DNA from: Neonectria sp. B-13
Lineage: Eukaryota > Ascomycota > Sordariomycetes > Hypocreales > Nectriaceae
Assembly (NCBI GenBank): GCA_002682825.1
Contig: NOKP01000002.1
Location: forward strand, 2,883,063-2,947,062
DNA length: 64,000 nt
Reading direction: 5' to 3'
Below, piece after piece: positions 43,996 to 55,287 of this stretch (its first letter is position 1; each line of letters begins with the position of its first letter). The notes below the pieces were generated by a model, which ran no database searches, was not told the DNA's origin, and worked only from the letters and a program-made list of their open reading frames with translations. Made by a program: the position numbers and the translations under genes.

Positions 43996-46900
43996 CCGAC
44001 GCTGGCATGTAGAGAGGAAGTCGACAGTGGATCGAGAGAATGACGCCAGTATGTGGAGAAGATTAGCAGAGTCGACGGTAGATGGAGTATTCTACCATGT
44101 GGAATTCTTAACGAAGACAGATATTATGGCGAGGAACAAGGGGTTGTCTTCTGAAGGCTCGTTAGTTGGGTTGACAAATCAGTTCTTGGTCGACTAGATA
44201 TCGGTACGGGGCACAGCACACACTCTCCACACTACAATAGGCGACAGCGGCGTAGATTGCGTTATCCCTGCGTCGGTATGGTCCCTCTCGAGTAGCAATC
44301 TACGGTACAGTACGGCTCCATTAGAACATAGTAGTCGCCATGCCCGAGTGCCTTAATCCCGTCCCCATGCACCATCGTCTTACACCATGACGACTGTCGT
44401 CTAATTGTTCGTCGTCATTGCTATACATCCAGAAATCAGAGTAATACTTGAGTGATGGTTTCCGTTCGTACCACTTGCTTAAACGATAGGATGGGATAGT
44501 TTTTCGCCCAAGACCGTGTTAGAGCGCAGCCAGATGTCCGCTTGTCTTTGTTTCCTCAGAGGCAATTCCTGCTTGCTCTAATTATCATCGGCCTCCATTT
44601 CGCCCCGCTCTGAGTATTGCCTGTATTGCCTCCCTTTTGCTTACACTCTCTATTTTCCACCTCCTAAATTAAGGTATGTACATAGTCGAGTTACTGTAGT
44701 TATCCGCTAAAGGGGAGCAAGGAAGACTAGAAGGAACTGTTGCGGATGGCGAGGAGAAGTCTGGAAGAGGTTAGATTCGGCACAGCCTTAAGATGAAATT
44801 TATGAAATTTGGCATGAGGCTGAGGGGGCCGTCATGAAAGAAGATAGATATGGAGTAAATACATGGAGGATAAACGGCCTTCATCACACGGAAATAAACT
44901 AAGGGAAGCAGATGCAACGAACGACCTGCCAATGTGATCGGCTAGGGCTAGTCGCTCTCTACTAGCAACCAAAGCTGCGTCGATCACACGGATACGCTTC
45001 GATAAGAGTAAACCCACTCTCCGCGTGCTCTTACAATACTTGTATCAAGAGAAACCTGGCCTCCTGCATTCTAACCCTGGCCCGGTTGATACGGAACCTG
45101 TAAACACCGGCCACAGGCCCGCAGGGGCAGACGCGACAAAACATCCATCGCTAAGCCGGCACGAGGCAATCAATGAGGTCATCTGTGGTGCGTGGGCGAG
45201 CGGGACTAGTGAGCAGAGCAGGGGGCGGCAAGCTTTCAGAGCGGCGGCGGGACAGCGATAGCCTGACGACTGGATGGATGGTTCCGTGTTGATCGTGTGT
45301 GCCATTCCCGGCTAGATTTGAGTCTTGACTTTGAGGACGAGTGGCTTTCATGGTCAGGTAGACTCTAGCGGTAGAGCGGCAATTGTGGACAAAACAGCCT
45401 GGGGCACATACCGGTGCTCTGCTGTGTCTTCTGATAAGGGAGGGCACCGGCTGTCGTTGTGGGTAGATTGCAGTTGTGGTGGAGACAGATGGTGCATCAC
45501 TGCATATTTACGGAGTACGAAGAAGAAAAATAACATCTGCCATGACCCTGCGAACCCAACAAGCCTGGGAGCACACCAAAGGTCTCGTGGACAACCCCCG
45601 ATTAATCATCAGGCAAGCTCACCGTCAAGAGGTTCGTGAGAGGCCAAGCTGCCCTCGTGGATACGCCTCCAACTCTACTTAGGCGACTACGGACCTCCAG
45701 TTGGAAGTGGAGGCCCTCACAAGGGACAGAGCCGGGCCGAGACGGGCCAGTCAGATCGCGTGAGAGCCAGCTCAGATGGGTTGGGCAGGGCAGCAGAGCT
45801 TGGGAGTCCGAATAGTACGGCCCATTCTGAGACACGGTGTATGCCGAGTGGAAGAGCGGCAAACAACAGGATTGCTGCATTGATGGGGAGGGAGAGTGAC
45901 AAGGTGAGGCAGCATGGCCGTTTTCGTGGTCGGAGGACTTCCGACCAGTGGCACCTGTGTCCTTGGCTTTCGGTTTAGATAGGTACGCCAGAAAGGTTAT
46001 CCCGAGGTCCGGATTTGTTGAGAAAGGCAGGCAAGCAAGGCCAAGCAAGAAAGAAGAAAAAAACCACCCTTCAGGCCACGCGACAGCTCTCGCAGGGTGG
46101 AAGAAAAGCAAGGGAGGGAGGGAGTGGGAGTGGCGTGGCTCGTGATACTGGAATTGATGCCAACGCCGGGAGTGCAACGCTGTTAGACCCGTCGACGCAC
46201 CCCGAAATGACGGGAAGCAAAAACCATTTCGTACGCCCTCCTGTCAAGACCACACATTCTAGTCAAGGAGTCTAGGCCTTTGCTTTGAAAGTTGTCTTCC
46301 AATATCTAGACAGGGACGCATCCTACGTAGGTATCTCGAGGCTCGCAGCCATGGCTGTCCAGCGGTCCATTATTGGAGTTGAGTGGTATGGAGAGAGTGG
46401 GGTATGATGGAAGCTTCAGCCAAGACGCTGAGCGCAGTGGAACTGAAGGGTGACGACACGACTAATTTCCTTGCCAGCGGGTGGTGTTTGGGTCCCTCTG
46501 GTATGCTGCCGTGTGGAAAACTCGAAAACTCGAAAACACAGGAAACGCCGTCTATCTGTTGCGTTGCCGTACAAGGAACGGCCTCTACGTGCAACCATAG
46601 ACGAACGCTATGTTGAGTTGTTGATGTTGCTGGCTTTGGGCGGATGTCAGGCAATCAGTGTCATGCGGCCATGCGGTCCCCCTTGTGCTAAAGCACCCAA
46701 GGACGCAACCCTGGTTAGCGGCGTCGGTACGGCCCAAGTCTCCAGGAGAAGACACCTCGCAAGGTGAGAGGTGAGAGGTGATAGGCGAGAACGAGGTGTG
46801 AGGAAGTGCCGTCTTTCATCGTCTGCGGTGGGCGCTCGACTGTTCCATAGCACCATTCACGATTCGCTGTGCTGGGTGCCGTCCCGCCTGCATGGACGAC

Positions 46901-47947
46901 ACTGGAGACACTGGGTTGAGCTTCACTGGCTCTCGCTGGAACGCGGACGAGGGAGGTGCGCCGGGATCCACTCGAGCCCTGTCGCCTACCACTAAACGCG
47001 CTGGAACGCACCTCAGCGGACGAGGGACCCCGGGAGCCTTCGACTCATGCGCGCGCCCCCGGTGGTCTAGCACTCTAGTGGCTCAAGTGGCTGTGGTCCA
47101 CATCGCAGCACCGTGCACTGCTTGACTGCAGTCTGCATCCCATCCCACAGAGTAGATGGCGCTCCAAGCGACCCGCGCTGAGAGAATCCATGGGATGGGT
47201 GTTTGGAACTTGGAACGACGGAGATGGCTGGAGAATGGGGGTCACTGCCGTTGTGGTTGTGGTTGCGGTTGTCATTGTCTCTCTTTCTCTGGCAATCTGG
47301 CTCTCGGACGGAATCTGCGTGGAGAGACGCAAGGGGCGGGGCGGAACCGATCTGGCTCAGGTCCTGCTTCGGCTTGGCTCTGGCTGGCCTTGCCCTGGCA
47401 CTCGCTTGGACAACCCATTTTAGCCTGTGGTCATCATGACCGTCGAGTGCATTGTGGATTGTTGTGGGAAGACTTGACGGGTTCCAAGTTCCCCGGCGGC
47501 GGGAAGTTGTGGCTTTGTCCTGTCTGTGATCAAGCCCACCCACACACCCAACGCGCGCAGAAGCCAGAAGGTACCTAAAACGCACCCACCCATGGACAGA
47601 CAGCCACTGCACCTGCTGAACGGCAGGGGAGGTCCCAGAGTCCCAGAGTCCCAGAGGTACATCTTCCTTTGCCTGATCTCGTACTGCTGACTGAGGTCCT
47701 CCGCCTCCGCTACTCCCCTTCCAAACCCTCAGGTCGCCGCCCTCTCTCCCTCATCAGACCTGGAAAGAGCTCACCACCATCGTTCCTTTCCTCCTTCTTC
47801 CTTCTCCCCTCATCCCCATCCCCATCGCTCTTCCCCCTTCCCCCCCTCCCCCCCCCTCCGTTCTTGTCTGGCTTCTACGATACCCGCGCTTTTTTCTCTT
47901 GGCTCTCATCAGACGGAAAGAGCCCAAGACCATTCTTCCTTCTCTTT
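43996..47947. other. Four-kilobase gene-poor region
   Basis: No gene is supportable. Several moderate open frames (for example 45602-46177 minus, 47067-47612 minus) overlap frames on the other strand and read as low-complexity sequence without domains. An 8-bp repeat lies at 47633-47656. From about 47700 the + strand is very C/T-rich, as expected for the promoter and leader of the KH-domain gene that follows the gap. Confidence 0.4.
47633..47656. repeat. 8-bp tandem repeat (TCCCAGAG)3
   Basis: Three perfect units lie in the upstream region of the KH-domain gene. The unit differs by one base from a rotation of the GTCACAGA unit of the 9901-9996 array; this may be chance. Confidence 0.85.
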
Positions 47948-48047
47948 NNNNNNNNNNNNNNNNNNNNNNNNNNNNNNNNNNNNNNNNNNNNNNNNNNNNN
48001 NNNNNNNNNNNNNNNNNNNNNNNNNNNNNNNNNNNNNNNNNNNNNNN
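47948..48047. other. Assembly gap of 100 N
   Basis: One hundred consecutive N mark a scaffold join of unknown true length. It directly abuts the first readable exon of the KH-domain gene, so that gene's 5' end is not assured. The flank on the left is an extreme C/T run, a common cause of sequencing failure. Confidence 0.99.
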
Positions 48048-48054
48048 GGCCAAC

Positions 48055-51000
48055 ATGCGACACTGGTCGGAGAGGATGAGCCCCAACTTCGGAATGGGCC
48101 GTCCCAATATGCCCATGAATGCTCTCAATGCCCATCCTAAGAACGCCGTCCAACCCGGAGGGCCGATCAGCTCACCTCAGGCCGCCGATGCCACAATCCA
48201 CTATTCGTTCAATGTGCCCTTTGCTTCCGATCTCGTCGGGCCCGACACCGAGGACATCCTTCACGCCACCACCGACGCCGTCCTGCGATGGACACACCCC
48301 GAGGACGCGCCCGATGACGTCGAGATCCACGAACTGCCCATCCACGCCCAGAACCTGGCCAACCTCCGGAGGCTGTGCCACGAACTCTCCAACGGGCCGC
48401 TACCCATCGAAGCCCACGTCCTGTCCACCACGCCCAAGAACGGAAGGGGCCTGCAGGTCACCACCGTCTGTCTGTCGGGTTCTCCAGAGCTGGTCCACAA
48501 GAGCCGAGAGACCATCTTGAATGATACCCCCATCTCGCTCGTATGTCACGTCCCGCATCTCCATCATATCCGTACCCACGCACCGGGCCAGGGCATCATA
48601 TGACGACCGTCCTAACAAGTCTTGCAGCGTTGCACAATAATCGATGTCGATGGCCAACTGGTCTGTGATCTTAACGGCGGAGTCCTCAAGAAGGCTGTGA
48701 CAGATAACCTCGACTACATTTCCAGCTATTGCGGTGTTGACATCTTTCTCCTCGGTCCCAAGTTGACCCCGATGGTCGATGGTATGACCGGCGAGGCCGA
48801 GATGCGAATGGATCAGCGATGGAGAGTTGCCATTTACGGCGATATCTTGTCGTCTGAGCATGCAAAGGCTCGAGTCCTGATCCACATTGACACTTTGGTA
48901 CGGGCTTTCACTACTCATTCTTGTAATTCCAATCCTAACTTCGTCTCAGCTCGGCCGTATTGTCGACGGTACCAAGCTCGAACTGTCCTGCCACCAGCTC
49001 GTCTGTGGCCGCCACCGCAAGAACATCAAGCTGATTGAGTCGTCCACCGGGACTGCCATCTACTTTCCTCCTCCGTTCTCGCAAATGTACCGCTACTGCC
49101 CACCGAAAGCGACCCGCCGAGACCCCGCCGATATCTTCATCACTGGCGAGACTCCCCAGGCCATCGAGCTAGCAAAGCAGAAGCTCCACGAAACCGTTCA
49201 GCGGATTAGGCTCTACGTTAAGGACGTCACGATCCCTGCCGCCAAGATCGATAGCATCCTGCTTGGTCGCCTGGACAAGGTCCGCAAGATCCTTGAGGCG
49301 AATGGAACATACATCATGTTCCCCCCCCTGGCAAGCCAGCGCAACATGGTTCGAGTCCAGGGCAGCGAGGGTCTTCACGTTGAGCGGACTGTTCGGGAAA
49401 TCATGTCACTGGCTGGCCAGTTTTACAGTGCTGGATGGTATATTCAGCAGCCCGAGACCCGACAGCTTCCAGGCCCCGCCGACATTCGTACCATGCTCGG
49501 TGATATTTGCGCCAACTCAGAGGCAGATCTGTCTTTTGACAAAATGACCTTTACCGTCACGGGATCCGATGATGCTGTCAAGTCCGCTCTCATGGTCATT
49601 TCTGAGATCAAATTCGTGGCTCAGTCTCAGTACCAGATTCGAGTCAAAATCGAGCTTGCCAATGAACACAAGGAGTTTGTCAGCGGCAAGAAAAACGGCA
49701 AAATCAACAAGATTATGGGTCAAAGTATGTACGAACCCATCTAAATCATCAATGTCACTAACCCCTGAAAGGCAACGTCCAAATCATTTTCGATGGTTTC
49801 AACGAGTACAACTTCAACATTGACGTCATGGCTGCTGGTTACGAGTCGATGAAGCAGGGCCTGACCCTTGTCGAGCAGGAGATGCCTGCCTCAATCTCCT
49901 TTCACGTCCCTGACCAATACCACAAGCGAATTATCGGTATCGGTGGTCAGCATATTCAGCGAATCATGAAGAAGCACTCAGTCTTCGTCAAGTTTTCCAA
50001 TGCTATGGATCGAGGTACGTTTTTGGAGCCGGCTTATTTTACCTGCACTACTGACCTGTTTTAGGTGGCATGGGACGCGAGGACGATGATGTCAAGGTTG
50101 ATAATGTCATTTGCCGAACCCCCGCCCGTAACGCCCAGAATTTGGACGCTGTCAAGAACGAAATTCTGGAGATGGTTGATCGAGCTGTTAGTACAGCTCT
50201 TGCAGTTTCAAAGAAGCTTGTCTGATCGCTGACCAAATTTTTTTTAGGACTCTGAGTACACGTCTCAGATTGTTAGCGTCGATCGCCTCTTCCATCGTCA
50301 GCTCATTGCCCGTCTCCCCGAGATTGACGAACTCGAGCAAAAGTACAACTGCAAGATCAACTTCCCCAGCACCGAGCAAGCTAGTGACGAGGTGACTGTC
50401 AATGGGCCCCAGTGGCAGGTTCCTCACTGTGTCGATGAGTTCCTGGGAATGGTACCCGACAAACACGAGCTCATTCTCGCCCGCAGCCCCGAGCTAATCA
50501 AGTTCCTCGAGTCACCCGAGTTCGCTCACGATCTTGTTCCTAAGCTAAAGAGCCAACATGAGGTTGAAGTGACAGTTCACCAAAGCCCTGAGGAAGTCAC
50601 CGAGGACGGTTCCCCCACAGTGACGCTGCTCTGGGGCTTCACTCGAAACAACGCTGGTGGTCTTCGCGATGCCATGGACTTCCTGCAGTCCCAGTTTGCG
50701 ACTTCCGGGGCCGAGATCAACATTGTTAAGGGCGCCCTCCCCCGGCCTAAGTCCGACTCTTTCGAAGACTCGCTTCAGTACTTTGACTCGAAGCTTCTTC
50801 AGCACGCTCCTGCTTCCGTAGCTAACGACTCCCCCATCAAAGTTGCTTTTGGTGACGAGGTCGCTCGGGAGCGAAGCAGCATTCTCGATCGTCTTCGAAA
50901 GCCTGGCAGCATGACCTCGATCTCTTCTTTCCTGGACCGCAGAAAGAACAGCTCTCACTCGGCTCATGCCAACTTCTTCAAGGGCTCGAGTAACGTGTCC

Positions 51001-51267
51001 AAGTCCTCGCTCATCTCGATCGAATCGACTCGCAGCTTCAATGCCGACCGAAACCCTTGGAACGATAGCGGCGTGAACCTCCCAGAGGATGATAACCCCT
51101 GGGCCCCCCGCCCCTTCGGCAACCACGTCGACAACAAGTTGACAATCCCGCAACCTGGCGATGTTACGCCTCGCCATAGCGCCCGTGCGTCTGGTGACAG
51201 CGGGCGCCCCTCAACTTCTCATTCTATGAATTCTGGATACCCCGCCCCCATTGGGCCTTTCCGTTAG
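48055..51267 (+). CDS. Multi-KH-domain RNA-binding protein (5' end uncertain)
   Basis: Six readable exons (48055-48540, 48628-48897, 48950-49724, 49772-50014, 50065-50186, 50248-51267) give 971 residues if the ATG at 48055 is the true start; the frame may begin in the gap. Several KH-type repeats are visible. The clearest is FHVPDQYHKRIIGIGGQHIQ, with the GxxG loop IIGIGGQH. Others are degenerate, such as CHQLVCGRHRKNIKLIESST (GRHRKN in place of GxxG) and VPIAAKIDSILLGR-like segments. The C-terminal 200 residues are Ser/Asn-rich with FGDEVARERSSILDRLRKPG. KH proteins bind single-stranded RNA; the overall plan resembles vigilin/Bicaudal-C type proteins of filamentous fungi. The exact name and target RNAs are not assignable. 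Confidence 0.85.
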
Positions 51268-52720
51268 ATTCCCCCGTGTTAGAACCTCTACATGCAAATA
51301 CCCCGGCTGGATATATACCCTGGCGTAAAAATACCCTGGAACGTCTCCTTCTGCATCGGCCGGTTTATGCCCTGCCCTGTTTGTTTCTGCTTCGTTGTCT
51401 TTGAGTGCGTTGCTACTGTTTTTGCTTTATGCTGGTTTTGTTTTGGTTATCGGGATCGGGGGTCTTTTTTTGACGACTTGAAGTCCACTCTTTATACCCA
51501 GTCACGCAACGAAAACGCTGAGGACAAAAAAATGGAGGATACCCCTGGTTACCGAGCGAGAATGATCTTTGGGACATGGTGGATTGATTTTGGGAGAAAG
51601 ATACCAATATCAATGAAAACAAGAAGAAACATGAAAAGTCATGTCTGGGAAAGGCAGCGACCATACACGGAGTCGAAGCTGGGTTTGGGGTTTGTTCTAC
51701 CCATCTTTATGACAGACTTATCTTGTTTACTTAGGTACGGAAGGATGTGTTCGCAATGGAGAATGCTCGCGATGTTCGGGAAGCCCATTGCGGGCTTCCA
51801 GATGGACTCAAAGCGAGTCCGCTGAGCGAGAACGAAAAGTTAGAGAATCGTTATACTGTTATACGAGCTCGAGAACTCAATGATACCCGCGGTACCCCGC
51901 GATTGCTCTGCAAACACGTTTGATTTGTTTCCTGCCCGATGTGAAGGTTGCAGTCATAGTTATACTATACTCAACTTGGCCCGCTCCCGCGAGCCGGGAC
52001 TGCATAACAAGGATTCCTCGCATCTATGCTACGAGGTGTCTCTTGTGCTGAGGATTCGATTCGGTGGACAACTGGGACCCCCGATGCTCACAACCGCATT
52101 GACAATAACATACGCGAACTGGGGGGAAAATAGACCCAGGAGAAGACAGAGCCAACTCTCAGCTAACGCCTTCTCGACGCCTACCTGTTTTTCTCAAAGG
52201 GGTTGGGAGTATTACAGCAGGCAACGGCAAGGCTGACTACAACACACTTGACGCCGCAGTAGATGGTGGTTGAGGTTGAGATCCACCACAGCCGCTCTCA
52301 AATGGTGGAGTGAACGTATCTCATGTGCTAACAAGATGCACCCGTGAAGGGGACCAGGGACTTTCTCTCAACACAGAAGGGAAGTCACACCACCTCAGAC
52401 AATCTTGACAATTAATAATAGCACCACTCACCTGTCCCAGATCTTATCCAAGTCCTAGTACATCTTGTGGAGGACTTTAACCCAGTCATCACACTAGGAG
52501 AGGAGGTTCCCAAACGAGTTGAATTAACTGGCAGAATCCAGATGTATTATCAGACACAAGATCAGGAGTATGCCCCTGCTACCATCCGTGGTACCAACAC
52601 TGTTGGCCTTTGCTATGCGTGCTGCATTCCGCTCATAAACCCACATGGTCTGTAGCTCAAAGAAGACCCATGTTCACACACCCGGCTACTTGATAACCTC
52701 CACACCGACACCACCCTTCG
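51268..52720. other. Convergent intergenic region
   Basis: This lies between the KH-protein stop (+) and the end of the minus-strand gene at 52721. Open frames (51292-51825, 51880-52236 and 52467-52655, all plus) have no recognisable features, and the first probably belongs to the KH gene's 3' UTR. No gene is called. Confidence 0.4.
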
Positions 52721-54379
52721 TCAAGACATCGATCTCTCCTTCACCCTTCGATCCCGTACGATCTTCTTGTCTTGCTCCGCAACTTCCTTCATTGCCCTCT
52801 CCATCGCCTCGTTGAGTATCTCTAGCTGCTTCTCGGGTGCTTCGTATTCAGGTTCCTGCTCCTGCCTCGCGGCTGCGGAGGCAAGACGGCACCGTCTGCA
52901 GAAGCGCTCCGCCTGAGGGGCGTCCGGGCCAGAGCGGCATTTCCACTAGCCGCCGCTCTTCTGCCGGACAGGAGTATCCCACAGGGAGCTAGGCTCGTGC
53001 CATTCTTTCTCCCACCTCTGCGGTTGCGTCGGGGAGTGCTTGCATAGCCATTCAAGGTGGTGGATGATGTTGAGTAGTTGCTTAAAGTGAGATGCTTGAG
53101 AGCCGGGCCTTGGATCCAGGATCTTGTAGCTCATGAAGATGGGAAACCATTCGGGAACGACGACGGGGGGCGGACCCGAGGAATGACCTTTCGCCTCTAG
53201 CATCGGGGTCCGTTGGGTTTCATACTCAAGTGCAGGTGTACGTGGCGGTGGTGGTTCAGGTTGCCAGTGCGCGCGAAATGCCTTGTTATACGCGGCCCTA
53301 GTCGTATCCCAGATGTTGTCGAGAGGCTCTTGGTATTGGCTCTTTTCCTCGGGCTTTTTGAAGCCATCCAACCAGGATTCTTCGCCAATTGCAGGATCGG
53401 CAATGAGTCGTGTTCGAAAGAGTCGTTTGTCAAGACCTCCTGATTCGTATAGAACCTGGCGGACATGCTCAGGCGGCCTCTGGTCCGCTCCGTCCCATTT
53501 ATAAGTGAAGACTCCGGCTATCACACCTTCTGACTCGGCGTGGTTGATAGAGACGTCTTCCATCCTGTACACCAACTCGGTCTCGAGATTTCGCATCACT
53601 TGCTGTTGGGCTGGCGTCAGGGGCGGTGGTGAAGGGGGTCTCAGCCGGCCTTGACTTCTCCTAGACCTTCTGGCAGCCGCTGATTTCTGGCGGTTCTCGC
53701 GCAGAAATCTTGCTAGAACGGAGTCGGCGTGCGTGCGTGCTTCGACAACGGGAGCGTAGCTCTCGTCACGGCTCTGCTCTTGGCCGGCGAGGAAATCGAC
53801 AAGATGCGCACCTTCATCAGCGTATTTCTCCAACAGGTTTTCGGCAGGAAGACTCTTGGCTGTGTTCATTCGCTCGAACAAAGCTTTGTCAGAATCTGGG
53901 AACTCGTCTCGGGAATGAGGCGGAAACTGATATTCGAAAGGCGGCAGCTCCAAGTGAACAGGGTCACCATTAGGCCGGGGGCTATCAAAATGGTGTTCCG
54001 ACACGTTGATCGGTTTATCCGGGTCGCGATGCTCTCCTGTTTCATGGCCAAGGAGGTCGCATGTTCCTTCGTTGTCGAGGGTGGTCGCAAACGAAGAGCA
54101 GGCAGGCTGGGGATGCCCAAACGACGGTAGCAACGCTGCTGGCTCGGATGCGCGCTGCGCCGGAGAGTTAGGCGACGAGGCCGGCATTTCGCGCTCGTCT
54201 TGCGCGTGGAAGTCACGCTCTGAAAGACATGGTGATGAAGGGTCGCGCTCGATCAGGAGCGAAGATGGTGGTCGCAAGGAGGTACAGTATGAGTCGCGAC
54301 AGCTTTGCGCTGGGCTGTAGGCTGAAAGAGGACGATCTGCCTCGTGCGGCTCGAATGGTGTATCTTCTAGCGACGACAT
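52721..54379 (-). CDS. Unrecognised protein with in-frame TAG and likely C-terminal exon
   Basis: From ATG 54379 an open frame of 477 codons ends in TAG (52948-52946). I do not recognise the family. The N-terminal half is Ser/Pro/Glu-rich. The C-terminal part looks folded: TPAQQQVMRNLETELVYRME, FTYKWDGADQRPPEHVRQ, YKILDPRPGSQASHFKQL. In the same frame after the TAG, 74 more codons read as strongly coding, with a possible zinc pair FCRRC and a charged helix (EILNEAMERAMKEVAEQ), ending in TGA 52723-52721. The TAG would be removed by a frame-preserving 57-nt intron (52969-52913; donor GTCCGG weak, acceptor CCCCTCAG good), giving 533 residues. Alternatives are a nonsense mutation or stop readthrough. 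The coordinates given include the extension. Confidence 0.7.
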
Positions 54380-54433
54380 GATCTAGAGATGGACTCGAGA
54401 CAAAGAGTTTGGGCTGTGGATGATGCAGGCAGA

Positions 54434-54533
54434 TGTGAAGGAGCGAAGATGTGAAGGAGTGAGGGAGTGAAGGAGTAAGGGAGTGAAGGCGTGAAGGAGT
54501 GAAGGCGTGAAGAAGTAAGGTGTAAGATGTGAG
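54434..54533. repeat. Imperfect GAGTGAAG-type minisatellite
   Basis: About 100 bp of degenerate 8-9-bp units (GAGTGAAG, GCGTGAAG, GAGTAAGG, GATGTGAAG) start 54 bp upstream of the minus-strand gene's start codon, so in its leader or promoter. The units are more diverged than those at 9901-9996. Confidence 0.85.
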
Positions 54534-55287
54534 GACTAACTCAACAGTAGCTGAGAAGGAAGTAAGGTAAACAGAGCCAAAAAGCGGGCGAGCAACGAAA
54601 ACGCCGTCGAGTCAAGAAGACGGCAGTAAACAGACTGCGCAATAGAAACGTATTTCCCACGAAGCGAGATGTTGGAGAAAGGTGAGGAAAGAAACGCGGA
54701 AGTTGCGAACCAGTAGCACGTCCTCGTTTGTTGTTGATAGGACACACCTGCCTCTTTGGATCCAAGATCCAAGGCACCTCGCGTGGATACCTTAGGCTGA
54801 GCGGAATGTGGGAGTTCAAACTACCAGTACGGCGGCCGCGTTTTCTTCGTCAGTGAATCATTGGCATCGTGACGGACTGCGAGGCGTACGTCAACAGCTG
54901 CTACACACACCATCCAATGGACGCGGTACCTAGTTTGCTACCATGGAGTAGACCGACACTGGGCAAGCTACAGGGCCAATAATGAAAAGTAACTGCTGTG
55001 ATTGCAAGTGTTTAGAGGCAACGAATGCTGACCACTAATAGAAAGAAAGCCTTTTCAAACCTGTCTTGGAGTTTGTCTATAGTTGCATCCACCCACGGGA
55101 AACATAAGTAGGTACGGTATACAGATCCTTTCTCTGTTCCTTCTAGAATACATTTTCCTGAAACCGCTCCATGCATGTTGCATGCATACATGATACCCAG
55201 CACTTGGCCCAACGCCGTCCCACCCCATTGATATACACGTTATACAGCTTTGTTACACACTCAGTCACCACAACTACACACCAAGCT
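54534..55287. other. Intergenic, unknown gene to IRC3
   Basis: This tandem minus-strand spacer carries the promoter of the gene at 52721-54379 and the 3' UTR of IRC3. There is no gene or further repeat that I can support. Confidence 0.4.

Noticed and set aside
45602..46177. 191-codon minus-strand frame in the gene-poor region
   Set aside because: Composition is His/Pro/Ser-biased with no domain, and several frames on the other strand overlap it.
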